Of a stretch of 64,000 bases of DNA, positions 42,502 to 53,300 are shown piece after piece. Position 1 is the stretch's first letter; every line of letters starts with the position of its first letter. This DNA is from Cylindrotheca closterium. Lineage: Eukaryota > Bacillariophyta > Bacillariophyceae > Bacillariales > Bacillariaceae. Below the pieces are notes generated by a model. It searched no databases. It was not told where the DNA came from and saw nothing but the letters and a program-made list of their open reading frames with translations. The stretch covers positions 22,700-86,699 of the forward strand of contig CAKOGP040000180.1 in NCBI GenBank assembly GCA_933822405.4. Reading direction: 5' to 3'. A program made the position numbers and the translations under genes.

Positions 42502-43914
42502 CTAGCTTGCCTGTGGCGCAGAAGCCATGTTTGGTTTCTTGCGATTGCCAGGTGCCGAATCCGCAGGACCCTTGCGCTTGTTCGCATTGGACTGTCCCCC
42601 GCTGGACGACGACTTGCTAGAACTCTGTTTACTAGCTTTGAACGGACGAATGTAGGGTAATCCCAAGCCCGGAATAACAATTCCCCAGTGTTTTGCCAAA
42701 ATCATTTGCACATCTTGAACGTCCAATGACTTGCTCCCGCGGTGTTGGGCTAAACGCAGGCTCTGTCGAATCACCTTGTCCAAGAAATCATCGGCCAATT
42801 GCAACACTTGCTCTTCAGCTTCGGTTTCCATGACGTAATTTGGATCAATAGCATTCAAAATGTCTTGAATGCGATCTCCCAACAAAGGTGCCATGTGCGG
42901 CGCTCCATTGGTTGGTTTCTCTGCAGGCGTACTACTAGTAGTACGAGATGACGAATTGGCTCTTGCCGCAGCCGCGGACTTTCCTTTGGAAGCCTTGCTT
43001 AGCCGGCCCTCAACTTCCACAGGTGGAGCCGTCATGCGAGGTTGCGGTGCGTAAGCTGCTGCGTGCTCGACCTTGGTTCTAGCGCTGGGAGATGTTCGTC
43101 GCATGGCTTGCTGCTGTTGCTGATGACGGTTGGGCACCGGCTGCTGTTGCATGTACTGCTGCTGTGGCTGCTTTTGAAATTGAAGAGAATGTCGAGCGTC
43201 TTGTGTCACCGGTTGGGGTCTAGTATGTGCTTTCGGGGGTGATATGGGAGGAGGAATAGTAGTTACTGAAGTGGCTGTAAGAGTTTCGAGTGGAGGGAGT
43301 CCAGCAGCTGCTCTAGCAGCCGCTTGCATCTTGCGAGCTCTTGCTTTCTGAGCTTCATCTTCCTCCGGAGTAAATTGAATTCGTTGCGTTAGCGGTAAGT
43401 GCGAATTCGAGGGTTGTGCTCCAGAGGGAGGTTGGCTTCCTCCTATACGATTAGCCATGGCACTAAAGTCTTTGCCTTTCGGCCTTCCACCCGGAGCAAT
43501 GGCTGGAGCCGGAGCCGGAGCTGCTGGTGCCGCGACTGGAGCTGGTGCTGGGCTTCTCGATTTCATGGCCATAGCAGCAAAGTCTTTGCCTTTTGGTCGA
43601 CCATTTGGAGGACTAGGTGCTGGAGCTTGTTCTTGTTTCGGTTGTTGTTGTTGTTGCGCTACAGTGGCTTGTTCCCTTGCTTGGGTTGCCACTAGCGAAG
43701 CAGCAGATTTTCCAGGCCGTGGAGCTGGATTGGTGGCTTGTAACACTCCAACTTGTGGCTGTTGAGCAGGTGGCTGCTGTCCTGTTGTTTGTGGGGGTTG
43801 AGTAGAGGCAAGAGGGGCAGCGCTAGGGGCTGTTGGAGCTGGTGCAGGAGCTTGTCCACTCAACATCCGCCGCTGCATCAATTCTAAGGATTTTCCACCA
43901 GGAGCACCTGACAT
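42502..43914 (-). CDS. TAF12: TAF12-like TFIID subunit
   Basis: TAF12 pairs with TAF4 in TFIID (and with Ada1 in SAGA) through a histone fold. A single exon of 470 residues. The fold lies near residues 345-415: LGDRIQDILNAIDPNYVMET, EAEEQVLQLADDFLDKVIRQ, SLRLAQHRGSKSLDVQDVQM and ILAKHWGIVIPGLG. The N-terminal 330 residues are low-complexity, Pro/Ala/Gln-rich, and contain repeated short motifs: GRPKGKDFAAMAMKSR, GRPKGKDFSAMANRIG and two weaker relatives, GGKSLELMQRR and RPGKSAASL. The C-terminus is Ser/Lys-rich with KRKGPADSAPGNRKKP, likely a nuclear signal. Convergent with H2A.Z. Confidence 0.93.
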   Translation of the reverse strand: MSGAPGGKSLELMQRRMLSGQAPAPAPTAPSAAPLASTQPPQTTGQQPPAQQPQVGVLQATNPAPRPGKSAASLVATQAREQATVAQQQQQPKQEQAPAPSPPNGRPKGKDFAAMAMKSRSPAPAPVAAPAAPAPAPAIAPGGRPKGKDFSAMANRIGGSQPPSGAQPSNSHLPLTQRIQFTPEEDEAQKARARKMQAAARAAAGLPPLETLTATSVTTIPPPISPPKAHTRPQPVTQDARHSLQFQKQPQQQYMQQQPVPNRHQQQQQAMRRTSPSARTKVEHAAAYAPQPRMTAPPVEVEGRLSKASKGKSAAAARANSSSRTTSSTPAEKPTNGAPHMAPLLGDRIQDILNAIDPNYVMETEAEEQVLQLADDFLDKVIRQSLRLAQHRGSKSLDVQDVQMILAKHWGIVIPGLGLPYIRPFKASKQSSSKSSSSGGQSNANKRKGPADSAPGNRKKPNMASAPQAS

Positions 43915-44601
43915 GATATTTTTCTGGATTTCTGGTCAAAGTTGGCTCGAATGAATGGTATGGTAGTCTTTAACCTGTTCAAGTTGATGGCAGAAACGAT
44001 ACGAAGCTACCGGTATTTGTACCCAAATTACTTGAGTACATCACTGTCGTGAAACAAAATTTTAGTTTCTACTGAACTAAACGAATAGGCACTTAAATTC
44101 GTACTGCCCAATTCCCTCATTAACCTATTCAACGGAGTTCAGTTTCAGTTGTTTTTTTGGGGGGACATCATTGTTCAGTACGGGGGATGCATAGTTATCG
44201 TTTATGTACGATGGTAGTACGTACCAGTACGGTGTCGTCGTACCGATACACGTGTACGTGAAAACGGAAGATCGACATCATTTCTTTTTGCAGCAAGACG
44301 AGCAGAAAGATCTTCTGTCTGTCCATCCACTCCCCGTATCTTCTTTTTCTTCGCCAACTGGTCGTCGGCGTTTGGACCCTGAAGGACATGTTCTTTTTGT
44401 CGAACGATTTACTGTGGAAGCTCGTTCGATCGCCATACATTGCGAAAAGTCCGGGCGTTTCTCCCTGCGAAGGGGGCCTTCTACTTCGGATTGAATCTTC
44501 CGCAATGCTTCGCTTCGAGAATGCAAGATTTCGACCAACCATTTGGTCATCATCATTTACTGTTGATTTGGAATAATCTTGATTAATTCAGACAGATCAA
44601 C
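43915..44601. other. divergent intergenic region with GTAC cluster
   Basis: 687 bp between divergent starts. TACCGGTA at 44008-44015, and a GTAC-rich run (GTAGTACGTACCAGTACGG, then GTACCGATACACGTGTACGTG) at about 44211-44260. Small ORFs on both strands at 44195-44576 are antisense to one another and unsupported. Confidence 0.5.
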
Positions 44602-47600
44602 ATGGCTGGAAACGGATCCAGTTATCAGAAGGAAGGGGTTCAATATGAGTCGATCCCTACAAACGGCAATGGAGGTGGATCCAGTAGTAATGGCGCTAAG
44701 AAGTGGATTATTGGAGCTGTAGTGGCTGTAATTCTACTCGCCGTTGGGAAATCTGCCTTCTACAAGACTCCCGGAGCAGCTACAGATGCGGCAGTTGCCA
44801 AAGCTAACTTGCCTAAGAGCAAGACCGGAAATCTGAAGTTGTTTGATGAACATCGTAAGTAGTGATTAGCATTTTCAATGCAAATGCCGGAGATGATTCG
44901 GCTAGCCATGCCAATCGATTGTGGAAAATACTGACATCTGTTCACTAATGAATTTCCTATTCTTTTCCATAGGCCGCTTCCTTATGGAAGACTATGATGC
45001 TAGGTCCACCTTCGCTTCTTTTCTTCCCGGTGTCGCTGGATACTTTGGTAAGCCTGTCTGGGCTTTCTACGTAAATCGCGGACAAGCCATTTCTACCTTT
45101 GGAACCACCTCGAAAGACTTTCCCATTCTCGAGTTCAATGCTGCTAACAAGGCGTATCAAGTGACACCATTCCTTGGTTTCCGAACATTTGTCCGCGGAA
45201 CTCGAACTGGAGCCCTTTCCACTTCCTTTGATGTGGAACCCTTTGCTCCAGCGAATTCACGCAACCTTTTGGACAAGGACGACAATACCGACAAACCAAA
45301 GCGCATCTTGTACGTTGGTACTAACGAAGTGGAAATTCAAGAGATCGATGGAATTCATGGTTTGACCACCAACGTCAAATACTTCATCTTGCCCGAAGAA
45401 GATTTTGCTTCTTTGATTCGTCGAACTACACTCACGAACTCTGGATCGGATGCTGTTGAACTCGAAATCTTGGATGGTCTGGCAAAGATTGAACCCAGTG
45501 GTGGAAAACTTGACTGGGGCTTGAAACAAATGGGGCGTACTCTGGAAGGTTGGATGGGAGTCTATCAAGCCGATGAAGAGTCCTTGACCATGCCATTTTA
45601 CAAAATGTCCACAGAACCAACCGATGAGGCCAAAGTGAAAATTGAGGAGCATGGACACTACTGTATTTCCTTCATCGAATCGCTCGATGAAAGTGCAACC
45701 TTGCTCCCAATTGTTTTTGACGTCGACAAGGTTTTCGGTCAGTCCACCTCCCTTGAAAATCCAAACGGTTTGATGGCATCTAGTGTCGGGGAAATCTTGG
45801 ACAATCCTCAATATGGAGATGCCAAAACCAGTTCCGCTTTTGCGGCTGTGCGAAAGGTGACACTCAAGCCGGGCGAAAACGTGACCATTGCTTCCGTCTA
45901 CGGTAGAGCCGATCATATTTCCGAGGTTCCAGAATTGGCCCAAATTGTCACATCTCCTGGTTTCATTAGCAAAAAGTCTGTACGTGCTCGCACGTTGATC
46001 GACGAACTCACCGCAAGTGTGGAGACTACCACTGTCAATCCTCTGTTCGATGGTACTGTACAACAAATGTTCTTGGATAACTCTCTTCGTGGTGGTATGC
46101 CAACTGTGCTTGGAAATGTGGACTCCGATGCTACTTATGACGAAGACAGCGAGGTTAAGATCTTCCACTCGTTCTCTCGTATCCATGGAGATTTGGAACG
46201 TGACTACAATGCCTTTAGCATTGACCCTGCATTCTTTTCGCAGGTAAGCAGAATCCGGATGTTTTTCAAAGTTTCTCTCTTCAAGGACAGTGGTCTCACA
46301 CAAGTTAACTTTTTTAACGCAGGGGCCTGGAAACTACCGTGATATTGCGCAAAATAGAAGAAACGATGTAACATTCGTTCCTCGTTCTGGTGCTTTCAAT
46401 ATTAAGATGTTCCTTTCTTACATTCAGGCAGATGGGTACGAACCATTGACAGTTGAAGCTGTTGTCTACCTGTTCCCTGATGCAGAGAAGGCCAAAAAGG
46501 TTGCAAAAGAAGTTACCACTGATGCATCTAGTGCTAAAATCTTGAGTGAAGTTCTCACGGGCGGTCCCTTTCGCCCTGGTCAGCTCTTCACGCTTTGTGA
46601 AAAGTTGAATATCAACCGAACCTTGGACAACGACGGCTTCATCCAACCTATTGTTGCGGCTGCTGAAGATCGCGCCATGGCAGTATTTGGCCAAGGCTAC
46701 TGGGCAGATCACTGGGACTACTACATTGATTTGGTGGAGGCATATTTGGCCATTTATCCCGACAAGGAGGAGGAGCTGATGTATGACAACCAGCTTCGAT
46801 ACTTTTTTTCAACTGCCACTGTGCAACCTCGTAGCAAAAAATATGTTTTGGACTACACATTTGACGGAACCCACAAGCATGTTATCCAACTGGGCTCGAC
46901 TTTTTTTGACCAGGAGAAGGTCCAAGAACAAGAAGCCTTCCGTGATCAAAACACTGGTCTCCTCGGCATTGACGCTAATTGGCAGCGAGATACCAAGGGG
47001 AAAGCGTTCACAAGTTCCCCAATTGCAAAACTTTTCTTGCTCGGGGCTGTCAAGTTCGCTATGCGCGACGCTTGGGGTATGGGTATTGAATATGAAGGCG
47101 GCCGTCCAGGTTGGCTAGATAGTATGAATGGGCTTCCAGGTGAGATCTCTTGACCAAAGCATTGTTTTTGCGACAAAGATTAGTACTAAACCTCCTGTTC
47201 TGCTCTGTAGGTATGGTTGGTAGCGGAATGCCAGAGACACATGAGCTCTATTTGCTATTGAAATATGTTAAGAGTGTTGTGGACAAGTATGATAGGGATG
47301 TAGTGCTTCCTGTTGAACTTGGAACTATGCTTGCCACGATCGAGGAAGCCCTTGATGAACTCGAAGCAACAGGATACACTGATCCTGAAGATCTCCCATT
47401 CGACGTTCCAGAGCCTCTCTTCAAGTATTGGGATGTTGTTGCTTCTGCTCGTGAGAACTATAGAAATGATGTTCAATACTACTTCTCTGGAAAGACACAA
47501 AGTTTTGAGGCCAAAAAGGTGTCAGCTATGATCAAACGTTGGTTGGCGGAAGTTGAAAAGGGAATTGATCGATCTTTCAAATTTGGAAGCAAGGGAGATA

Positions 47601-48520
47601 CAACTGGTATTGCCCCATCTTTTTTCTCGTATGACGTCACTGACTGGGAATTGAATGGAAACAAGAACGACGTCGGTCTTGCGCTAGTCAACGCCAAGGC
47701 TATGAAGGTTGGAATCTTTCCTTTATTCTTGGAAGGTCCAGTGCGATACATGAAGACTATCCAAGACAAAGAAGATTTGATGACAGACACATATTTGAAG
47801 GTGTTCAAATCAGGACTTCGAGACGAAGAATTGAACATGTACTACTTGTCTGCCAGTTTGGCTGGGGAGACTTTCGACATGGGTCGTCAAATTGCCTTTG
47901 CACCTGGCTGGCTTGAAAATCAGTCCATTTGGATGCACATGTCTTACAAGTATTATCTGCAACTTATCCGAGGCAAAATGTACACGGAATTCTTTTCTGA
48001 GATGAAGGGTGGTGGCATCTTACCATTCATGGATCCCACTATTTATGGTCGACCGCTAATGGAATGCTCTTCTTTCATTGCCTCTTCTGCATTCCCGGAT
48101 CCTGGACAACATGGGCGAGGCTTCTTGGCTCGTCTCTCTGGTTCCACAGCTGAGTTCATGGACATGTGGAAGCTCATGTTCATTGGACCCAAACCTTTCT
48201 TTCTCAACGAGAAGAATGAAGTGGAAATGGAACTTGTTCCAGCTTTGCCGTCGTGGCTATTCGAAGATGAATCAAGCGATTCCGATCCAAATTTCGACGA
48301 GGACGGCAACCACATCGTAAGCTTTAAGCTGTTTGCAGCCATTCCTGTAACGTACCACAATCCTGGAGCACGAGACCTCTTCGGTGAGCCACCGAAGAAA
48401 TACAAGGTTACGAAGATTGATGGTACCTCGATTGAGGTAGAAGGATCCACTATCCCAACAAAGACAGCATTGGAAATTCGTCGCGTGTCGCAAGTGGAAT
48501 CTATCGACGCATACTTTTAA
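44602..48520 (+). CDS. 1216-aa type II membrane six-hairpin glycosidase-like protein
   Basis: Four exons, 44602-44854, 44973-46243, 46323-47139 and 47211-48520 (introns 118, 79, 71 nt), join in phase to 1216 residues. A short cytosolic tail precedes one hydrophobic span near residue 35 (KKWIIGAVVAVILLAVGKSA), so the bulk is lumenal. After it come RFLMEDYDARSTFASFLPGV, GKPVWAFYVNRGQAISTFGT, KDFPILEFNAANKAYQVTPF, then GQGYWADHWDYYIDLVEAYL, DANWQRDTKGKAFTSSPIAK and RPGWLDSMNGLPGMVGSGMP. This pattern is familiar from large bacterial proteins loosely labelled cellobiose-phosphorylase-like, with an (alpha/alpha)6 six-hairpin fold. Substrate and even catalysis are unknown; it could trim glycans in ER or Golgi. 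Codon use suggests good expression. Confidence 0.8.
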
Positions 48521-48540
48521 AAAAGAGTCTCGACCTATGG

Positions 48541-48747
48541 TCATTGCGTATGAAAGCTAGTAGCATCTATCTGAATTGAAAATTTTATGATACTTCCACA
48601 GTTGATAATTTCATGCACGATTATTTTCGCAATATCTTTTAGACTCACTCTTGCCTGTGAATAGAGTGTGAAGGCTAGTGCCATTATTTTGCTTCGAAGA
48701 TTCTATGATACTATACGCCCATGGTTGACAACTTCAACAGACGTATT
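48541..48747. repeat. imperfect tandem repeat in convergent 3' spacer
   Basis: Two segments, about 48545-48624 and 48664-48747, share GAAAGCTAGT/GAAGGCTAGT, ATTTTATGATACT/ATTCTATGATACT and GTTGATAATTTCA/GTTGACAACTTCA in the same order. Period about 118 bp, roughly 75% alike by eye. It fills most of the spacer between two convergent genes. Confidence 0.5.
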
Positions 48748-48775
48748 ATATCTTGCCAATTTCAAAGAATTGAGG

Positions 48776-50068
48776 TCATTCTTCCATTGCAGTTTCAACA
48801 CTCATTAGCTCGTCGATTTTGCCTTGGACATCTTCCATTTGAATCCTGTTCTCTTCAAGTTCCTCTTTGACCTCAGTCAGCTGGTCACCAGAACAGACCT
48901 TGGCATTGCTTTCAAGAACTTCTCTAACCTTCTTCAACATTTCCATCGCACGTTCAAGATAATATGTAGCAGCATCAACTGTTAAAGGATTCTTCAGGGC
49001 AAAAGCACAGCCTGCTAGAAACCAGATTTCCACAACCTCGTCGTTTTGAGCCAATAGACTTCCCAACACAGAAACAGCAGCTGATACGCATTGTTGTTCA
49101 GCTGCCTTTTGGCTTTCTGTGAGACCTGGTGTGTCTCGAACTAAAGTAGCGCACTCCAAGAGTAACTTAGCTGTCTGACATCGAAACTCAAATTCTGGAA
49201 GGGTGTTGACCGAATCAACGTTCGTTAACTCCAACGCTTGTTCTGCGACGGCTGTGCTGTCCCCATTTTCCATGAGACCCACTAAGGAAGCTAGTGCATC
49301 ACATCCAACTTTCATCTTCTCGAATGCTCTTAGAATGTATTCCGCACTTTCCAATTGTTTTGCTTGTTGTGAAAGCCGCAGACTGGCCATTGTTTGAAGT
49401 ACATCGACAAATGGTTCTCCATCCCTATCCCGTAATTCCAAAGCTCGAGTCAGCCATGCCTCACACTCGCTCTCCGCATTATCTTCAAAGCACAAATCAG
49501 TGAGGTATAGTTCTGCTATGGTACAGTATCCTCCAGAGAGTTTCGCTCGGACTTCATGCAATGGGTTTGCGGGGCTGTCTTGCGCGTCGTCGGAACTGAG
49601 CTTTTCGCCAAGCTTGGCACAAGTTTCCAGACTTCCCAGTCCCTGTTGATATGCACGTAATGCTTCTTTTTCCATACAAAGCTGGCCAACATAGAAGAAA
49701 AGACTAGAGCGGGTTTCGTGATATCGAATATTTCTCTCTCCTTGTTCGTTTTCTAACATAGCGATTGCTTCTTCAAAGTCCGCTTTCGCCCCTGATTGAT
49801 GTCCTAAAGACACTTTACATTCTCCAAGCTTCTCGAGGACTCGAATCAGAAGACTTTCTCGTGTTTCTGACGCTATCGTATGTCCATTTCGAAGCAGTGA
49901 TGCTGCCCTCGAGTACTGGTCAGCAGCTTGCTCGTTGTCAAATGCCTGTTGGGCAGACTCTGCCGCTGCAAGTATATCATCCAACGAAGCTGGATTCTTC
50001 CAATTACTATCACGTCTCTTCGATCGAACTTTCTTCCTCGAGGTCCTTGCTTTTCTCATCTGTCCCAT
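48776..50068 (-). CDS. TPR protein, Acl4-like Rpl4 assembly chaperone
   Basis: A 430-codon single exon. After a very basic start (MGQMRKARTSRKKVRSKRRD) the protein is an all-helical solenoid with TPR-like repeats: AESAQQAFDNEQAADQYSRA, LEKLGECKVSLGHQSGAKAD, YVGQLCMEKEALRAYQQGLG. The segment YCTIAELYLTDLCFEDNAES followed by ECEAWLTRALELRDRD and VLQTMASLRLSQQAKQLESA is the recognisable core of Acl4-type proteins, which chaperone ribosomal protein L4 to the nucleolus. An acidic C-terminus (KEELEENRIQMEDVQGKIDE) would bind the basic client. The family call rests on that core only. Divergent from the TRF4-like gene. Confidence 0.7.
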   Translation of the reverse strand: MGQMRKARTSRKKVRSKRRDSNWKNPASLDDILAAAESAQQAFDNEQAADQYSRAASLLRNGHTIASETRESLLIRVLEKLGECKVSLGHQSGAKADFEEAIAMLENEQGERNIRYHETRSSLFFYVGQLCMEKEALRAYQQGLGSLETCAKLGEKLSSDDAQDSPANPLHEVRAKLSGGYCTIAELYLTDLCFEDNAESECEAWLTRALELRDRDGEPFVDVLQTMASLRLSQQAKQLESAEYILRAFEKMKVGCDALASLVGLMENGDSTAVAEQALELTNVDSVNTLPEFEFRCQTAKLLLECATLVRDTPGLTESQKAAEQQCVSAAVSVLGSLLAQNDEVVEIWFLAGCAFALKNPLTVDAATYYLERAMEMLKKVREVLESNAKVCSGDQLTEVKEELEENRIQMEDVQGKIDELMSVETAMEE

Positions 50069-50382
50069 CTTCTACTGTAGAATTTGGAGTGAAGAAATGA
50101 AATGAGTGAAGGATGGGCCGCCGGCGCACGTACTGACCGACAGACTGAGACCTATGAGGAGCGGGCTGGAGTCACGAGTCTCCGATTCACGATCAGATTG
50201 AATTATTGAAGATAAGATAAAGGAGAATCAGAGAATATGCATGTTCAATGTGAAATATTTTGACTGCACTGACAATTCTTCACTCACTCTTCAAAGAGCA
50301 TGTCTTGGCTTCGTCCATACAATCAATCATAAACCCATAACTGCGATTATAAGATAGCCGGAAACGATCTTGACTTGTAGAA
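50069..50382. other. divergent promoter region
   Basis: 314 bp between the Acl4-like start and the TRF4-like start. No repeat or RNA gene seen; the small minus-strand ORF at 50280-50483 overlaps the plus-strand coding start and is unsupported. Confidence 0.45.
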
Positions 50383-53300
50383 ATGTCAATTGAGGGAACC
50401 GAAGAAACGAAGGGCTCCCATGAACACGACCTGTTTCGAAAATGGCTGAGCAGCCTAAGCAAGCAAGAGCTCTTACATGCCATGCAGATTGAGTTTGAAA
50501 CGTCTTCTGACGGTTGTCACGAATACGATTTGTTGAAGGAAATGATTGCTTTACAAGTCCCGCTCGAAACCCCCGTACATCCAAAAGCGTTGGGATACAA
50601 GCCCTACACACAGCTTGGTCCAACTTTGGACTACGAACATGGCAAAGAAAGATCAATCTGGAAAAAGCCCCGCATGTTTCAGTGGATACCGATACCGCAG
50701 AATAACAGCATCAAGCGAAAAGGGCGGCCGCAACAAAGATTCGACGTTATTGCACGTAGCAAAGTATCACCTTCGGGAGAGTCATGGAGTCTCGGGACAA
50801 CGAGAGAGCAGAGAGAACAAGACAAAAGCTTATTACAAGGGACATATTTTGACTACTCGACTCCAACACCTCGCTTGATATTCAAGGCCGATCGACTATC
50901 AGCTCAAGCTGATATAATCCGTACTCTTCACGTCTCGTCAAGAGGCCATCTTTTTCGACCTCAAAATCGTTCGTCGATACCTTTCTGTTCGAGTTGGTTG
51001 CAGCCAACAATCAGATGGTTTTCACTCAGCTTGTACCTGGCTTCTAGATTCCAAGTTGCGCTTTGGGTCAAGTTTCGAAAAAATGGGAAGGCCAACCACG
51101 AAAAAGCCCAATTCGAATCAGCTATCCTGGAGACTGCCATAACACGTGCGATGCATTCAGGAATAAAAGAAGCTCTTCAAAACGATATTGCAAAATCGTT
51201 GGACTTTTTGCGGGACTCTATTTCGTGGTGTTCCATGAATACAAGTGGCCTAGCTTTCCGTGGTGGTGATTGGAATTCGGTCCACAGTGCCCTGGTGCAC
51301 ATTCCATTGCTGGAAATTGCAAAACCGAAGCAAAAGCTGTATGCTCTTGTTCGGACGAGCTTTGAGCTTGAGTTGTCAGTGGAATTGGAGAAGGCACTCC
51401 TTGACGAACCACTTGAGCGGCATGCCCACTCCGCACGAAAGAGCAAAAGGTTAAAACCCAACAACAAGAAACGCAAGGGGCGTAGGAAGAAAACTGATCA
51501 AAAGAAGACTCCGGTGCAAATAATCGACAGTGAGCACGTCGACATGGTATCCATTGATGAACCGGTTTCAAAGATCTTGAGCTTCCCCGACAATCAAACT
51601 TCCCCCCGACTAAGGAGTCGCAACATTATCATGATCCTCTCACTTCTAGACGATTTTGTAGAGGAGGCCTTTCTTAAGGTTGGCTTGGAACCCTCAGTGC
51701 CTTTCGACCTCTGCGGTGGAGGGCAGAAGAATGAATCGACCAAATCGAAGCAGCCATACTTCCGCTCTCGTGGTGATTATAGTAAAGGGGGTCGAAGTGA
51801 AGAACCATCCCCAAGCCCCGCCGCAACACCTCCAAGCGAAATGATATCATTCGAGTCCAAGCTGGCAACAGAACGCATGCAATCTCCCTTGTCGTTCCAG
51901 TGGCCATCTACGAACGAATATTACCCCTTTCAAGATAACAGCTCCGCTGCCATTCAACCTACATTTTCGCAGACTTTACTTTCGTCTGGCTTGTATCAAT
52001 CAGATGCTTTGGAAGTATTTTCTTTCGGACAGACAGGTCAAAGCAACCCAATCAATGGGTGGCCTTTTGTAAACCCCTACCAGGGCCGCGAACGCAGCAT
52101 TCTTACAGACTTCTTTTTGTCTCAAGAGGATAGGTCGGATGATGAGCTCTCCGTTCCGGCATCAACGGCAGCTTCCATATCTTCTTCAACTTGTAAAGAT
52201 TTCACGGCTGTTGCTGATCCAGAGGCTGAGGAGTCTGGTGCAGCGTCTGAGATGGTGATTTTAACGGACGATACTAGTATTCAGCGAACCTTGGATGCGA
52301 ATGATTTTGACAGTAAGAATCATCATGATGCTACAAAGAAGGAACGAAAAGCCGACACGGACCCTGAACCAGAAGTCGTCCTTCACAAGAGTATTACCAG
52401 TGCAAATGTGAGAGAGGTTGAGAAGGCAGATCGCGACGACGAGACCTCTGCTTCCTCGAATTGTCGTTCACCTTCACCGCAAGCGCCGATTACTCCACCC
52501 CCAACTCTCTCCCCAATCCTGGTATCGCTGGCAGATTTGCAGCACTTGAAACATTTGGCACTTACACCTGAGCGCATTTCATCTGCCACAGCTAGGAAGA
52601 AAACATCCCGCACATTCTCTGACACGCCAATGCCTGGGAGCCTTCCATCGTCCCCAGTTCTCTCTGAAATGGATGGCTTGAAACAAAGCCGATCCAGGGA
52701 GGACTTGCGCATTGCAAACTTTCGAGATGACCATAGAATACGTCTAAAGAAAGGGATTCAACAACGCCATCATCGATTGGCAGACTTGCAACAAAGTTAC
52801 AAAGCTGTTGCTGTCAAATCCCTCGCAAAGCCGATTGCATCATCGAAAAGTAGAAATTTTGATTTTCGAACGCATCTAATTGAATCTACGGGAAAGAAAG
52901 AGCTACAACGAGAATCTTGTGCACACAGCGAAACCGCAATGGATGGGCGAAGCGAAGATCTCCAATGGCAACACGACTCTAGAAAGCATCTGCTTGACGA
53001 GATAGAGAGCAAAGTAGTGATGAAAGATGAAACGACAACAATTACTTCGGCACTGTCCCAGAGAGAAGTCGAGGACCTGAGATCCATTCGAGAAGGTAAG
53101 CAAATCATAGTGGGTCTTGTCTATCGTCTTTTGACACTAACATTAGCTGCAGAGCGGAATGCATTCCGTGATATGTGTTTGACTCTCGGTGCGGAGGTCG
53201 CAAAACTGAAGGCAATGCTGGCAACTCAGACGGCAACTCCTGCTGTTCCTTACCACGAAAGCTTTAGCCAGCCTATGTATAATCCGGGGTCCTTTGATCC

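Noticed and set aside
45257..46303. 348-codon minus-strand ORF opposite the glycosidase-like gene
   Set aside because: Fully antisense to a well-supported exon and without any domain.
44602..48520. Mannosyl-oligosaccharide glucosidase (GH63) identity
   Set aside because: The type II anchor suggested it, but the motifs resemble bacterial six-hairpin proteins and not GH63.
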